Assembly: GCF_001577755.1 (NCBI RefSeq)
Contig: NZ_CP010776.1
Span: 992,001 to 1,056,000 of the forward strand
Reading direction: 5' to 3'
DNA length: 64,000 nucleotides
Source: Rufibacter sp. DG15C
GTDB taxonomy: Bacteria; Bacteroidota; Bacteroidia; Cytophagales; Hymenobacteraceae
Part shown: in pieces, positions 8,558 through 16,560 of the stretch
How positions within the stretch are numbered: position 1 is the first letter of the stretch
Layout of the letters: every line of letters starts with the position of its first letter
Notes under the pieces: generated by a model
Database searches by the model: none
Told to the model about the DNA's origin: nothing
The model's input: only the letters and a program-made list of their open reading frames with translations
Translations under genes and position numbers: made by a program

Positions 8558-9139
8558 ATGAATACACACGCATCCACCATCATAGCTGAACTTCAGGAAG
8601 CCCAACAGGTCTTAGCCAACTTCTTGGCCCAGCCAGAAACCATCACGTCTATTGAAGCAGCAGCGCAAGTCATGGCTCAAAGCCTGAAAAGCGGCGGCAA
8701 AATCCTGTCCTGCGGCAACGGTGGTTCCATGTGTGATGCCATGCATTTTGCAGAAGAGCTGACCGGACGCTACCGCGAGAACCGTCCACCCATGGCCGCC
8801 ATTTCCATCTCAGACCCTAGTCACTTAAGCTGCGTGTCCAATGACTACGGTTATGAACATGTCTTCTCAAGGTATGTAGAAGCACTGGCCCAATCCAATG
8901 ACGTGGTCTTGGCCATCAGCACCAGCGGCAATTCTGGCAATGCGCTTAAAGCCGCTCAGGCCGCTAAACAAAAAGGCGCCAAAGTGGTGAGTCTTACCGG
9001 CAAAGACGGCGGTCAGCTGGCGGCGGTTAGCGATGTAGAGATTAGAGTGCCCCACTTCGGCTACGCCGATAGAATCCAGGAAATCCATATCAAGGTGATT
9101 CATATCTTGATTTTGCTACTGGAAAAGGAGATGGCTTAA
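8558..9139 (+). CDS. gmhA: Phosphoheptose isomerase (SIS domain)
   Basis: Isomerises sedoheptulose 7-phosphate to D-glycero-heptose 7-phosphate, the first step of ADP-heptose synthesis for LPS core or heptose glycans. Length of 193 residues fits GmhA. The SIS fold is visible as [20 protein letters not shown] with the sugar-phosphate loop. [13 protein letters not shown] follows, with the C-terminal helix [18 protein letters not shown] that carries the family Glu/His. The start abuts the upstream stop (TAAATG). No other heptose gene is in the window. Confidence 0.9.
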   Translation: MNTHASTIIAELQEAQQVLANFLAQPETITSIEAAAQVMAQSLKSGGKILSCGNGGSMCDAMHFAEELTGRYRENRPPMAAISISDPSHLSCVSNDYGYEHVFSRYVEALAQSNDVVLAISTSGNSGNALKAAQAAKQKGAKVVSLTGKDGGQLAAVSDVEIRVPHFGYADRIQEIHIKVIHILILLLEKEMA

Positions 9140-9142
9140 AAC

Positions 9143-9180
9143 CATTTTTGGCCTCTTTTCACCAAAACAGGCCAAAAACA
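9143..9180. repeat. 38-bp palindromic element, copy 6
   Basis: Begins 3 bp after the gmhA stop codon. Arms CATTTTTGGCC and GGCCAAAAACA, with outermost bases CA/CA rather than CG/CG. Confidence 0.8.
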
Positions 9181-9225
9181 GAGTGGTACTGACCAAGCTT
9201 GATAACTTATACTATGCAAGACAGT

Positions 9226-9261
9226 AAAAGGAGACCATGAAAATACATGGTCTCCTTTTTT
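9226..9261 (+). promoter_or_regulatory. Terminator-like hairpin enclosing a start codon
   Basis: Perfect 14-bp stem AAAAGGAGACCATG (9226-9239) with CATGGTCTCCTTTT (9246-9259) around a 6-nt loop, followed by more T. The stem contains both the purine-rich AAGGAG and the ATG of the lipoprotein gene at 9237. It could end gmhA transcription, hide the start of the next gene, or both. Confidence 0.7.
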
Positions 9262-9905
9262 GCTTTCTGTTGTGGACAGGCTTATCTGCGTGTAGTTCTA
9301 ACCCGCAAGAGAAACCAGAAACCAACCTTTCTGAGACAACTTCTACAAAAGATTCAGCTTCTACAATCCAACCTAAAGGATCAGACAAGCAGGATTCTAG
9401 TTTTCAAATCATTCCGGGCCAGCGCATTGGGCAGATTTCTCTGGGACAATCGCCAGAGGATCTGGTCAAGGCCTTGGGGCCACCAGATTCTACAGATGCG
9501 GCCATGGGCAAGGCCTTACTGACCTGGTTTAGTAAATCAAGCAAAGCACCGCGGCAGGAAGTGACCGTGTACACCGTCCGGGAAAACACGGGAATGGCCA
9601 ATGAGCAGGTGGGCGTGCGGCAGGTACGCATTACCTCTCCAGAATTCACTATTCCAGATAATTATCTAAAGACCGGCAGCTCGCTTCCGCAGATCAGAAA
9701 AGTGTATCCTTCTGCCAAGGCAGTCGCTTATTATCTGGTTCCAGGAAATGATAGAGTGTACGTGTATGATGTGCAGCACCAAGGAATTGCTTTTGAAGTG
9801 AGTGGAGCAGATAGCGTGTGCGTGGCCATCACCATTCATCCCAAAGGCAAGGGCGTGCAGGAAGAATACTTGCCGCTACACCCAGATATAAAGTTGTTGC
9901 AATAA
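9237..9905 (+). CDS. Predicted lipoprotein of unknown function
   Basis: Protein of 222 residues with a lipoprotein signal (GLLFCFLLWTGLSAC, lipobox LSAC, Cys at residue 19). A Ser/Thr/Lys-rich spacer follows, then a soluble domain. The segment RIGQISLGQSPEDLVKALGPPDS resembles the repeated motif of small periplasmic beta/alpha domains that sense or bind at the envelope. No enzyme motif is visible and I do not name a family. The signal peptide requires the ATG at 9237. The first codons also form the 3' half of a terminator-like hairpin, which is unusual. Confidence 0.75.
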   Translation: MKIHGLLFCFLLWTGLSACSSNPQEKPETNLSETTSTKDSASTIQPKGSDKQDSSFQIIPGQRIGQISLGQSPEDLVKALGPPDSTDAAMGKALLTWFSKSSKAPRQEVTVYTVRENTGMANEQVGVRQVRITSPEFTIPDNYLKTGSSLPQIRKVYPSAKAVAYYLVPGNDRVYVYDVQHQGIAFEVSGADSVCVAITIHPKGKGVQEEYLPLHPDIKLLQ

Positions 9906-9913
9906 CAGATATG

Positions 9914-9951
9914 CGTTTTTAGCCTCCTTTCCAGAAAATAAGCCAAAAACG
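9914..9951. repeat. 38-bp palindromic element, copy 7
   Basis: Arms CGTTTTTAGCCTCCTTTC and GAAAATAAGCCAAAAACG, 9 bp after the lipoprotein stop. Confidence 0.8.
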
Positions 9952-10037
9952 GAATTGCCAGGGTACCTTCGGAATTTATTAGCCTTTGCGTATGTTGGGG
10001 CTCTCAATAAAAATCACTGAAAACTACCTGTTGCTCT

Positions 10038-11576
10038 ATGCTAGTCAAAACCTTTGGCAGTGCAGTACAAGGCGTGCATGCCTTCACCATTACCATTGAA
10101 GTAAACGTTACACCCGGCACCAAATACTTTCTGGTAGGCCTGCCCGACAATGCCATCAAAGAAAGCGAGCAACGCATAGAGTCTGCCCTTAAACACCATG
10201 GCTACCGCATGCCGCGCCAGAAAGTAGTCATCAACATGGCCCCGGCGGACGTGCGCAAAGAAGGCTCTGCCTATGACCTGCCCATTGCCTTGGGCATCCT
10301 GGCTGCCTCAGATCAATTGGCTTCTGAGCGTCTGAGTGACTATGTGATCATGGGCGAGTTGGCCTTGGGTGGCGAGCTGCGTCCCATCAAAGGCGTCTTG
10401 CCCATTGCCATCCAAGCTAGAAAGGAAGGATTTAAGGGTATCATTCTTCCCATCCAAAATGCACAAGAAGCCGCCATTGTCAATAATTTAGACGTCATTG
10501 GTGTCTCTACGTTAAAAGAGGCCATAGATTTCTTGAATGATGAATTGGAGATAAAGCCCGTCAAGATTGACACCCGAGACATCTTTCAGGCCACCGTCCA
10601 TCAATATACCGCCGACTTTGCCGATGTGCAAGGCCAAGAAAACATAAAGCGCGCTTTGGAGATTGCCGCGGCTGGTGGTCATAACGTGATCATGATCGGG
10701 CCACCGGGTGCTGGTAAGACCATGCTGGCCAAGCGGCTACCCTCCATCTTGCCACCGCTTACTTTACATGAGGCGCTAGAGACGACTAAAATACATTCGG
10801 TAGTAGGTAAATTAGGCAAGCAGGCATCACTATTGGCGCAACGGCCTTTCAGAGCGCCGCATCATACTATTTCAGACGTGGCCTTGGTGGGCGGCGGCGG
10901 CAATCCCCAGCCCGGCGAAATTTCCCTAGCCCACAACGGCGTCTTGTTCCTGGACGAGTTGCCCGAGTTTAAGCGCACCGTATTGGAAGTGATGCGCCAA
11001 CCCTTGGAAGAACGAAGAGTCACCATCTCTAGAGCCAAAGTAAGCATAGATTTCCCTGCGAATTTTATGTTGGTGGCCAGCATGAACCCCTGCCCCTGTG
11101 GCTACTACAACCACCCCGAGAAAGAATGCGTCTGCGGGCCGGGCATTGTGCAACGCTATTTAAACAAAGTAAGTGGTCCACTCCTTGACCGAATTGACTT
11201 GCACGTAGAGGTGACGCCCGTCTCTTTTGACCAGATGACCGAAGTTCGTAAAACAGAAAGCAGCGGTGACATTAGGGAGCGCGTGGAGAGGGCCAGAAAG
11301 TGGCAGGCAGTGCGCTTCGCGGATTTCCCAGAGATTCATTCCAACTCCATGATGCCGCCCCAGATGGTGAAAGACCTCTGCCCCATCAATGAGGCCGGCC
11401 GTCTGCTCTTAAAAGCCGCCATGGAAAAATTGGGCCTTTCTGCCCGCGCTTATGACCGTATTTTAAAAGTAAGCCGCACTATTGCAGATCTTTCTGGCTC
11501 TGATAACATTAAGATTGAGCACCTGGCAGAAGCCATCCAGTACCGCAGCTTAGACCGCGAAGGCTGGGCCGGGTAA
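10038..11576 (+). CDS. YifB/ComM family Mg-chelatase-like AAA+ ATPase
   Basis: AAA+ protein of 512 residues in the YifB/ComM family. ComM is a hexameric helicase that promotes branch migration during natural transformation in Vibrio. The role here is inferred from that family. The N-terminal ChlI-like domain is present. Walker A is GPPGAGKTMLAKRLP near residue 220 and Walker B is LFLDELPEF near 300. A cysteine cluster (CPCGYYNHPEKECVCGPG) and the C-terminal Mg-chelatase domain YRSLDR complete it. Monocistronic, followed by palindromic copy 8 and a strong hairpin. Confidence 0.92.
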   Translation: MLVKTFGSAVQGVHAFTITIEVNVTPGTKYFLVGLPDNAIKESEQRIESALKHHGYRMPRQKVVINMAPADVRKEGSAYDLPIALGILAASDQLASERLSDYVIMGELALGGELRPIKGVLPIAIQARKEGFKGIILPIQNAQEAAIVNNLDVIGVSTLKEAIDFLNDELEIKPVKIDTRDIFQATVHQYTADFADVQGQENIKRALEIAAAGGHNVIMIGPPGAGKTMLAKRLPSILPPLTLHEALETTKIHSVVGKLGKQASLLAQRPFRAPHHTISDVALVGGGGNPQPGEISLAHNGVLFLDELPEFKRTVLEVMRQPLEERRVTISRAKVSIDFPANFMLVASMNPCPCGYYNHPEKECVCGPGIVQRYLNKVSGPLLDRIDLHVEVTPVSFDQMTEVRKTESSGDIRERVERARKWQAVRFADFPEIHSNSMMPPQMVKDLCPINEAGRLLLKAAMEKLGLSARAYDRILKVSRTIADLSGSDNIKIEHLAEAIQYRSLDREGWAG

Positions 11577-11581
11577 CTTTC

Positions 11582-11618
11582 TGTTTTTAAGCTATTTTCT
11601 AGAAATCAAGCCAAAACG
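11582..11618. repeat. Palindromic element, copy 8 (37 bp)
   Basis: Arms TGTTTTTAAGCTATTTTC and AATCAAGCCAAAACG, one A shorter in the right arm. Its right end overlaps the following terminator stem. Confidence 0.7.
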
Positions 11619-11655
11619 GCCGGCCTCTTATATTGCATGAAGAGGCCGGCCGTTT
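11614..11655. terminator. Intrinsic terminator after the YifB gene
   Basis: Perfect 15-bp stem AACGGCCGGCCTCTT / AAGAGGCCGGCCGTT with a short A+T loop, followed by TT. Strong but with a short T-tract. Confidence 0.75.
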
Positions 11656-11820
11656 CCGTTTACGCAAAAATATATCATTTGTATATAGGGGTAAACCTAT
11701 GTTAATTTGTCTAAAAGAAAGTTAGCGCTGCCGCAGACTGTTTGTTTACTGACTTTGTAATCAGTAGCAGCTTGTACAAACGTGTAATTATTAACAATCT
11801 ATAACCTACCCTTTATTAAC

Positions 11821-12471
11821 ATGAAAAAAGTATTACTAGTGGTTGCAGCAGTTTGCAGCTCTTATTTTGCCCAGGCACAAGACGGCGGTATCAAATTAGG
11901 CTTGAAAGCTGGTATCAACTACGCCAACATTACAGGAGATGACGCCTCTAGCGCAGATCCGAGGATTGGATTACACTTTGGCGCGTTTGCAGACTACGGC
12001 ATCAACGAGATGGTTTCTATTCGTCCAGAGATTATGTTTTCTGGCAAAGGCTTTAAAATGGAAGAGTCTGAGTCTAATATTTTTGAGGCAGGGGATAGAT
12101 ATTCCATGGAGATGACTCAACAGATAAACTACATAGATGTACCAGTACTTGCGCACATCAAACAAGGTAACTTCTTCTTGGAAGTGGGTCCTCAGGTTTC
12201 TTTCTTAATGAGTGCCAAAGGTACTGTGAAAGGAACATACAAGGCAGCTGACGGAACTTCTGAAAGCGAAGAGGACAGCGACTCTTCTACTGACGGATTA
12301 AGATCTGTAGGTTTGGGTTATGCCTTAGGTGCTGGCTATGAGCTTTCTAACGGAGTAGCCCTGAGCCTACGCTACAACGGTGACTTTACTGGCATTGCAG
12401 AAGAGGATGATGATGCAAAAATTAAAAATTCAGTAATCCAGCTTTCTGTAAGCTACCGTATCAGCAAATAA
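11821..12471 (+). CDS. Outer-membrane beta-barrel protein (PorT-like), tandem paralog 1
   Basis: Secreted barrel of 216 residues. It has a signal peptide MKKVLLVVAAVCSSYFAQA, the family start IKLGLKAGINYANITGD, and strand pairs ending in an aromatic-poor YRISK. This is the small outer-membrane beta-barrel/PorT-like family common in Bacteroidota, with no known substrate. It is the first of four consecutive paralogs (to 14939). They share GLKAGxNYSNLSGD, SIRPE or SIQPE and the closing LGLRYNGxxT pattern but differ in the loops. The gene has its own terminator, so the four may be separate transcripts. Confidence 0.85.
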   Translation: MKKVLLVVAAVCSSYFAQAQDGGIKLGLKAGINYANITGDDASSADPRIGLHFGAFADYGINEMVSIRPEIMFSGKGFKMEESESNIFEAGDRYSMEMTQQINYIDVPVLAHIKQGNFFLEVGPQVSFLMSAKGTVKGTYKAADGTSESEEDSDSSTDGLRSVGLGYALGAGYELSNGVALSLRYNGDFTGIAEEDDDAKIKNSVIQLSVSYRISK

Positions 12472-12477
12472 ACAGTC

Positions 12478-12519
12478 AAGCCCGATTTAACTGGTTATCA
12501 AATAGTTAAATCGGGCTTA
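12478..12519 (+). terminator. Intrinsic terminator after barrel paralog 1
   Basis: Stem AAGCCCGATTTAACT / AGTTAAATCGGGCTT followed by AATTATTT. Confidence 0.8.
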
Positions 12520-12615
12520 ATTATTTAAAAAATATCACCTTTCTACTAATTTTATATATATAATTTATATATTTAGTCAAATTAGGACGTAACCCATCAC
12601 TTAATCTGTACAATT

Positions 12616-13179
12616 ATGAAAAAACTAGTATTCATTTTAGCAGCGTTGTTCACCTTCTCATTTGCCGCACAGGCCCAAGAAGGAATTAAATTAGGCCTTA
12701 AAGCCGGAGTAAATTACAGCAATCTGTCTGGCGACGGCACAGATGAGTTAGACTCTCAGTTTGGTTTCCACGTGGGTGGTTTCTTAGACTATGGCATTTC
12801 TGAGATGGTGTCTATCCGTCCAGAGTTGTTGTTTTCTAGCAAAGGATTTGCAGTGAGCGGTGACGATGATGATGACTTCAACCAAAGCCTACGCTACATT
12901 GATCTTCCTATCATGGTAAGAGTAAATGCTGGAGGCTTGTATTTTGAAGGCGGCCCTACCTTGGGTTACTTGGTATCTGTTAGCGAAGGCGAGACAGACG
13001 ACTACAAGAAATTTGAATTCGGCTATGCCGCTGGCTTGGGTTACCAAATGGCTAGCGGATTAGGCATTGGTCTGCGTTACCAAGGTGGCTTGACCAGCAT
13101 CATTGACAATGATGACGCTGATAAAATCACCAACTCTGTTTTCCAGTTGGGACTTAGCTATACATTGGGTACCAGATAA
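12616..13179 (+). CDS. Outer-membrane beta-barrel protein (PorT-like), tandem paralog 2
   Basis: Shortest of the four tandem barrels, 187 residues, with signal peptide MKKLVFILAALFTFSFAAQA. It keeps GIKLGLKAGVNYSNLSGD and the SIRPELLFSSKGF strand, but the extracellular loops between middle strands are reduced. Acidic DDDDD in one loop and ten or more Asp residues overall suggest surface exposure or cation binding. That is inference. Ends at a strong terminator. Confidence 0.85.
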   Translation: MKKLVFILAALFTFSFAAQAQEGIKLGLKAGVNYSNLSGDGTDELDSQFGFHVGGFLDYGISEMVSIRPELLFSSKGFAVSGDDDDDFNQSLRYIDLPIMVRVNAGGLYFEGGPTLGYLVSVSEGETDDYKKFEFGYAAGLGYQMASGLGIGLRYQGGLTSIIDNDDADKITNSVFQLGLSYTLGTR

Positions 13180-13201
13180 TATTCTAAGTACCATTCCATC
13201 T

Positions 13202-13234
13202 AAAGAGGCCTGTCTACCACAGGCCTCTTTTTTT
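13202..13234 (+). terminator. Intrinsic terminator after barrel paralog 2
   Basis: Stem AAAGAGGCCTGT / ACAGGCCTCTTT followed by a T-run. Confidence 0.85.
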
Positions 13235-13476
13235 ATGCCTTTTTGTGCGCTCATGAATCACAATCTGAGACTCAATCACTTACCCACGTAACTTTATAAT
13301 CACTTTTGAGGTCCCTCTTAGATTATGTTAAGTATTATACTTTTTCCAGAGTGACGTTTTAAGAAAGGCGCTGAATACTTAAACAATATATACAACCTTT
13401 TCCGTTATAGTCGTATAACACCCACAATTACGGGTAGGCTAAACAGTCTACTTACTTTTTACAAACCAACAAGATT

Positions 13477-14127
13477 ATGAAAAAGATTGTATTATTTGTA
13501 GCTGCCGCACTTTCCTTCTCTTTCGCGAACGCTCAATCTGGACCACGCATTGGCTTAAAAGCTGGTATGACGTACTCTAACCTTTCTGGTGACTTAGAAA
13601 ACGAAGACATTTATGATAACAAGTTTGGGTTTGTAGGCGGCTTGACGGCCAACTTTGACCTTTCCGGTGATGGGTTCCTATCACTTCAGCCAGAATTGCT
13701 GTATTCGCAAAAAGGCTACCAATACAATGATGAGAAGTTCACGGTAGGTGGCACAGATTACAAAATCAAAGGCGACGTGAACTACAACTACTTGGATTTG
13801 CCGGTGCTTTTGAGAGTAAACGCAGGTGGATTGTTCTTTGAGGCCGGCCCACAGGTGTCTTACCTACTTTCTGTAAAAGACAACAGTGAGTTTAAGGTAA
13901 ATGATGAAAGCTATGAGTCAACTGAGAGATATGACAAAGATGATTTCTCTGAGATTGAGATTGGCTATGCTGCCGGCGTTGGATATCAGTTAGACAACGG
14001 CTTAAGCTTAGGCGTAAGATACAACGGTGGTATCAATGCCTTGGCCAAAGAAGACAATGACGAATTGACCAACGCGCGTCATTCAGTCGTGATGGCTACC
14101 ATTGGCTTTACCTTGCCACGTAAATAA
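13477..14127 (+). CDS. Outer-membrane beta-barrel protein (PorT-like), tandem paralog 3
   Basis: Barrel of 216 residues, signal peptide MKKIVLFVAAALSFSFANA. Closest by eye to paralog 4: both carry SNLSGDL, a DNKFGF- or NNKLGF-type strand, a FNYLDLPVL- or FNYLDVPVL-like strand, FEAGPQ followed by SYL, and a terminal DARHS- or NARHSV-like segment. This suggests that paralogs 3 and 4 arose by the more recent duplication. Preceded by a 240-bp gap without another gene. Confidence 0.85.
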   Translation: MKKIVLFVAAALSFSFANAQSGPRIGLKAGMTYSNLSGDLENEDIYDNKFGFVGGLTANFDLSGDGFLSLQPELLYSQKGYQYNDEKFTVGGTDYKIKGDVNYNYLDLPVLLRVNAGGLFFEAGPQVSYLLSVKDNSEFKVNDESYESTERYDKDDFSEIEIGYAAGVGYQLDNGLSLGVRYNGGINALAKEDNDELTNARHSVVMATIGFTLPRK

Positions 14128-14153
14128 GACATATTAGAAAAACTGTAATTTTT

Positions 14154-14190
14154 CACACAGAAAGCCTTGCTATGCGGGGCTTTCTGTGTG
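14154..14190 (+). terminator. Intrinsic terminator after barrel paralog 3
   Basis: Stem CACACAGAAAGCC / GGCTTTCTGTGTG with a loop of about 11 nt. Confidence 0.75.
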
Positions 14191-14288
14191 TCATAGCCTT
14201 TGCATTGCAGCGTTCCTTTAAATCTGGCATAAGATTTGAAACGTACGTTGACAAGTAAATGGAACTAATTCCCCAAAAACTGACACCC

Positions 14289-14939
14289 ATGAAAAAAGCA
14301 TTTATCCTTTTAGTTGCAGTAGTAGGATCTTTTGCAGCTCAAGCCCAAACAACTATTGGTATCAAAGCAGGCGCTAATTATTCTAACCTTTCTGGTGACC
14401 TGAAAGACGAAAGTCGCTTCAATAACAAACTAGGCTTTCATGGCGGCTTATACGCCAACATCCCGGTGATTAGTGACTTGTTGTCTATCCAGCCAGAGTT
14501 TCTGTACTCTAATAAAGGCTTCAAGTATGATGACAAAGTGACCACCTCATTGTTTGGCACTGAGACTCGCCAGGAAGGCTCTGCCAATTTCAACTACTTA
14601 GACGTGCCAGTATTGGCCAGAGTAAAGGCCGCTGGCTTCTTCTTTGAGGCGGGCCCACAGTTGTCTTACCTGATCAACGTGAATGACAAGACCAAAACCT
14701 ATGTGGACGGCGAATTGCAGGACAGATCTACCAGCGAGAAAAGCAAAGAAGGCTACTCAGACTTTGAGATAGGCTACGCCGCCGGTTTAGGATTCGCCAC
14801 TTCGGGTGGGGTGAGCCTGGGCTTGCGCTACAACGGCGCCTTCACAGACTTATCTGATGACTCTCCTGCCCGCGGCGATTTCAAAGATGCCCGTCACTCT
14901 GTCTTCCAACTGTCTGTAGGCTTCCCGCTGAGCAAGTAA
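14289..14939 (+). CDS. Outer-membrane beta-barrel protein (PorT-like), tandem paralog 4
   Basis: Barrel of 216 residues. The frame is open from 14259, but a normal signal peptide (MKKAFILLVAVVGSFAAQA) begins at the ATG at 14289, as in the other three paralogs. It shares SNLSGDLKDESRFNNKLGFHGG, FNYLDVPVLARV and FEAGPQLSYL with paralog 3. It is followed by a terminator and palindromic copy 9. The function of the whole array is unknown. Candidates are nutrient uptake, adhesion or phage-variable surface proteins. Confidence 0.85.
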   Translation: MKKAFILLVAVVGSFAAQAQTTIGIKAGANYSNLSGDLKDESRFNNKLGFHGGLYANIPVISDLLSIQPEFLYSNKGFKYDDKVTTSLFGTETRQEGSANFNYLDVPVLARVKAAGFFFEAGPQLSYLINVNDKTKTYVDGELQDRSTSEKSKEGYSDFEIGYAAGLGFATSGGVSLGLRYNGAFTDLSDDSPARGDFKDARHSVFQLSVGFPLSK

Positions 14940-14945
14940 GACACA

Positions 14946-14970
14946 CGATGTAAGACGCAAGGCACAGGAC
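14946..14970 (-). repeat. GTCTT-rich intergenic repeat, left flank
   Basis: Read on the minus strand it contains CTTGCGTCTTAC. The related sequence at 15091-15108 lies in opposite orientation, so the pair brackets a terminator and palindromic copy 9. A longer relative is at 62430-62460. Confidence 0.45.
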
Positions 14971-14980
14971 TTGTGCTCAT

Positions 14981-15017
14981 AAAAAATCCCCACCTTCTTC
15001 TTGAGGGTGGGGATTTT
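14981..15017. terminator. Intrinsic terminator between convergent genes
   Basis: Stem AAAAATCCCCACC / GGTGGGGATTTTT with a short loop. It can serve barrel paralog 4 and the minus-strand dipeptidase gene. Confidence 0.85.
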
Positions 15018-15055
15018 TATTTTTGGCCTGTTTTCTGTAAAACAGGCCAAAAACG
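15018..15055. repeat. 38-bp palindromic element, copy 9
   Basis: Near-perfect arms TATTTTTGGCCTGTTTTC and AAAACAGGCCAAAAACG, directly abutting the terminator T-run. Confidence 0.85.
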
Positions 15056-15090
15056 GTATTCGCAATAATCAAGTCACACCTCTGCTGAAA

Positions 15091-15108
15091 CAGTCTTATG
15101 TCTTGCGT
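15091..15108 (+). repeat. GTCTT-rich intergenic repeat, right flank
   Basis: Contains GTCTTATGTCTTGCGTCT, inverted relative to 14946-14970. It touches the 3' end of the dipeptidase gene. Confidence 0.45.
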
Positions 15109-16470
15109 CTATTTCTGAAGCTCAGCAAAATGCTGGTAAAACACTGGAATGGTTTCAATGCCTTTCATGAAGTTGAAAATCCCGAAGTGCTCATTAGGCG
15201 AGTGAATAGCGTCTGAATCTAGCCCGAAGCCCATCAACACGGTGTCTACGTCCAGCACTGACTTGAACATGGCCACAATTGGGATGCTTCCGCCGCTGCG
15301 TACCGGCACTGGCTTCTTCCCAAAAGTATCTTCCATGGCCTTGGCAGCCGCCTGGTAGCCCGCCGAGGTGGTAGGCGTCACCACCGGCTCACCGCCGTGA
15401 TGCGGTTTCACTACCACTTTTACGCTGGGCGGCGCAATGGACTCAAAATGCTTCTGGAAAAGCTCAGAGATTTCTTCTGACGATTGGTGCGGCACCAGAC
15501 GCATGGAGATCTTAGCAAAGGCTTTGGAAGGAATCACGGTCTTGGCACCTTCGCCGGTGTAGCCGCCCCAAATGCCGTTCACATCCAGTGTAGGCCTGAT
15601 GGAGTTGCGCTCCATGGTGCTATAGCCGGCTTCGCCGTGTACGTCAGAGAGGTCCAGAGCTTTCTTGTAGTTGTCCAGGCTGAAAGGAGCGCGGGCCATT
15701 TCGGCACGTTCTTCTTGGCTCAGCTCTTCTACCTTGTCATAGAAGCCCGGAATGGTGATGTGGTTGTTCTCATCATGCAGCGACGCAATCATCTTGCACA
15801 GCACATTAATGGGGTTGGCCACCGCGCCACCATATAGACCTGAGTGCAGGTCACGGTTAGGACCGGTCACTTCTACCTCATGGTAGCTTAGACCGCGCAG
15901 ACCAGTCGTTACAGACGGCACGTCATTGGCCAGCATGCCCGTGTCAGAAATCACAATCACGTCTGACTTCAATAACTCTGTGTTGGCTTTCACGAAGGTG
16001 GCCAGGTTCACAGAGCCTACTTCTTCTTCGCCTTCAATCATGAACTTGACGTTGCACGGCATCTGGTTGTGGTGCATCATGGTCTCAAAGGCCTTCACGT
16101 GCATATAGGTCTGGCCTTTGTCATCACAGGCGCCGCGGGCGTATATCTTCTCGTCTTTGATGACCGGCTCAAACGGCGGCGAGTCCCAAAGCTCATATGG
16201 GTCGGCGGGCTGCACGTCATAGTGGCCGTACACCAGCACCGTGGGCAGGCTGGGGTCAATGATTTTCTCGGCGTAGACAATGGGGTTACCGGCGGTCTCA
16301 AACAACTGGGCGTTGTCGGCGCCGGCTTCCTGTAGCTTCTGCTTCAGAAACTCGGCGGCCTTGAGCACATCGCCTTTAAAGGCGGGGTCAGCGCTCACCG
16401 ACGGGATGCGCAACAAGTCCAGCAACTCATTGATGAAGCGGTCTTTATTCTCTTGGATATAGTCTTTCAT
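15109..16470 (-). CDS. M20 family dipeptidase
   Basis: Zinc peptidase of 453 residues resembling cytosolic non-specific dipeptidases/carnosinase-like M20 enzymes. It presumably cleaves dipeptides in the cytoplasm since no signal peptide is present. Metal-site motifs are VYGHYDVQPADP (near residue 78), GACDDKGQ (near 112) and EGEEEVGS (near 146, catalytic Glu). The lid domain lies in the middle and the last ligand region is LDSDAIHSPNEHF near the C-terminus. The ATG at 16470 is the only reasonable start. It lies downstream of plsY on the same strand, separated by a weak hairpin. Confidence 0.92.
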   Translation of the reverse strand: MKDYIQENKDRFINELLDLLRIPSVSADPAFKGDVLKAAEFLKQKLQEAGADNAQLFETAGNPIVYAEKIIDPSLPTVLVYGHYDVQPADPYELWDSPPFEPVIKDEKIYARGACDDKGQTYMHVKAFETMMHHNQMPCNVKFMIEGEEEVGSVNLATFVKANTELLKSDVIVISDTGMLANDVPSVTTGLRGLSYHEVEVTGPNRDLHSGLYGGAVANPINVLCKMIASLHDENNHITIPGFYDKVEELSQEERAEMARAPFSLDNYKKALDLSDVHGEAGYSTMERNSIRPTLDVNGIWGGYTGEGAKTVIPSKAFAKISMRLVPHQSSEEISELFQKHFESIAPPSVKVVVKPHHGGEPVVTPTTSAGYQAAAKAMEDTFGKKPVPVRSGGSIPIVAMFKSVLDVDTVLMGFGLDSDAIHSPNEHFGIFNFMKGIETIPVFYQHFAELQK

Positions 16471-16504
16471 AGAAGGTGGGTTACGAAGGTTTTAAATTAA
16501 AAAG

Positions 16505-16536
16505 AAAAGCCACTCTCTCCTAAAGAATGGCTTTGT
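16505..16536 (-). terminator. Possible weak terminator after plsY
   Basis: Short stem AAGCCA / TGGCTT (about 7 bp) with a 14-nt loop. The minus-strand copy is followed by TTTTCTTTTT. Confidence 0.4.
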
Positions 16537-16560
16537 TGTCTTATCTGGAAATGGCATAGG

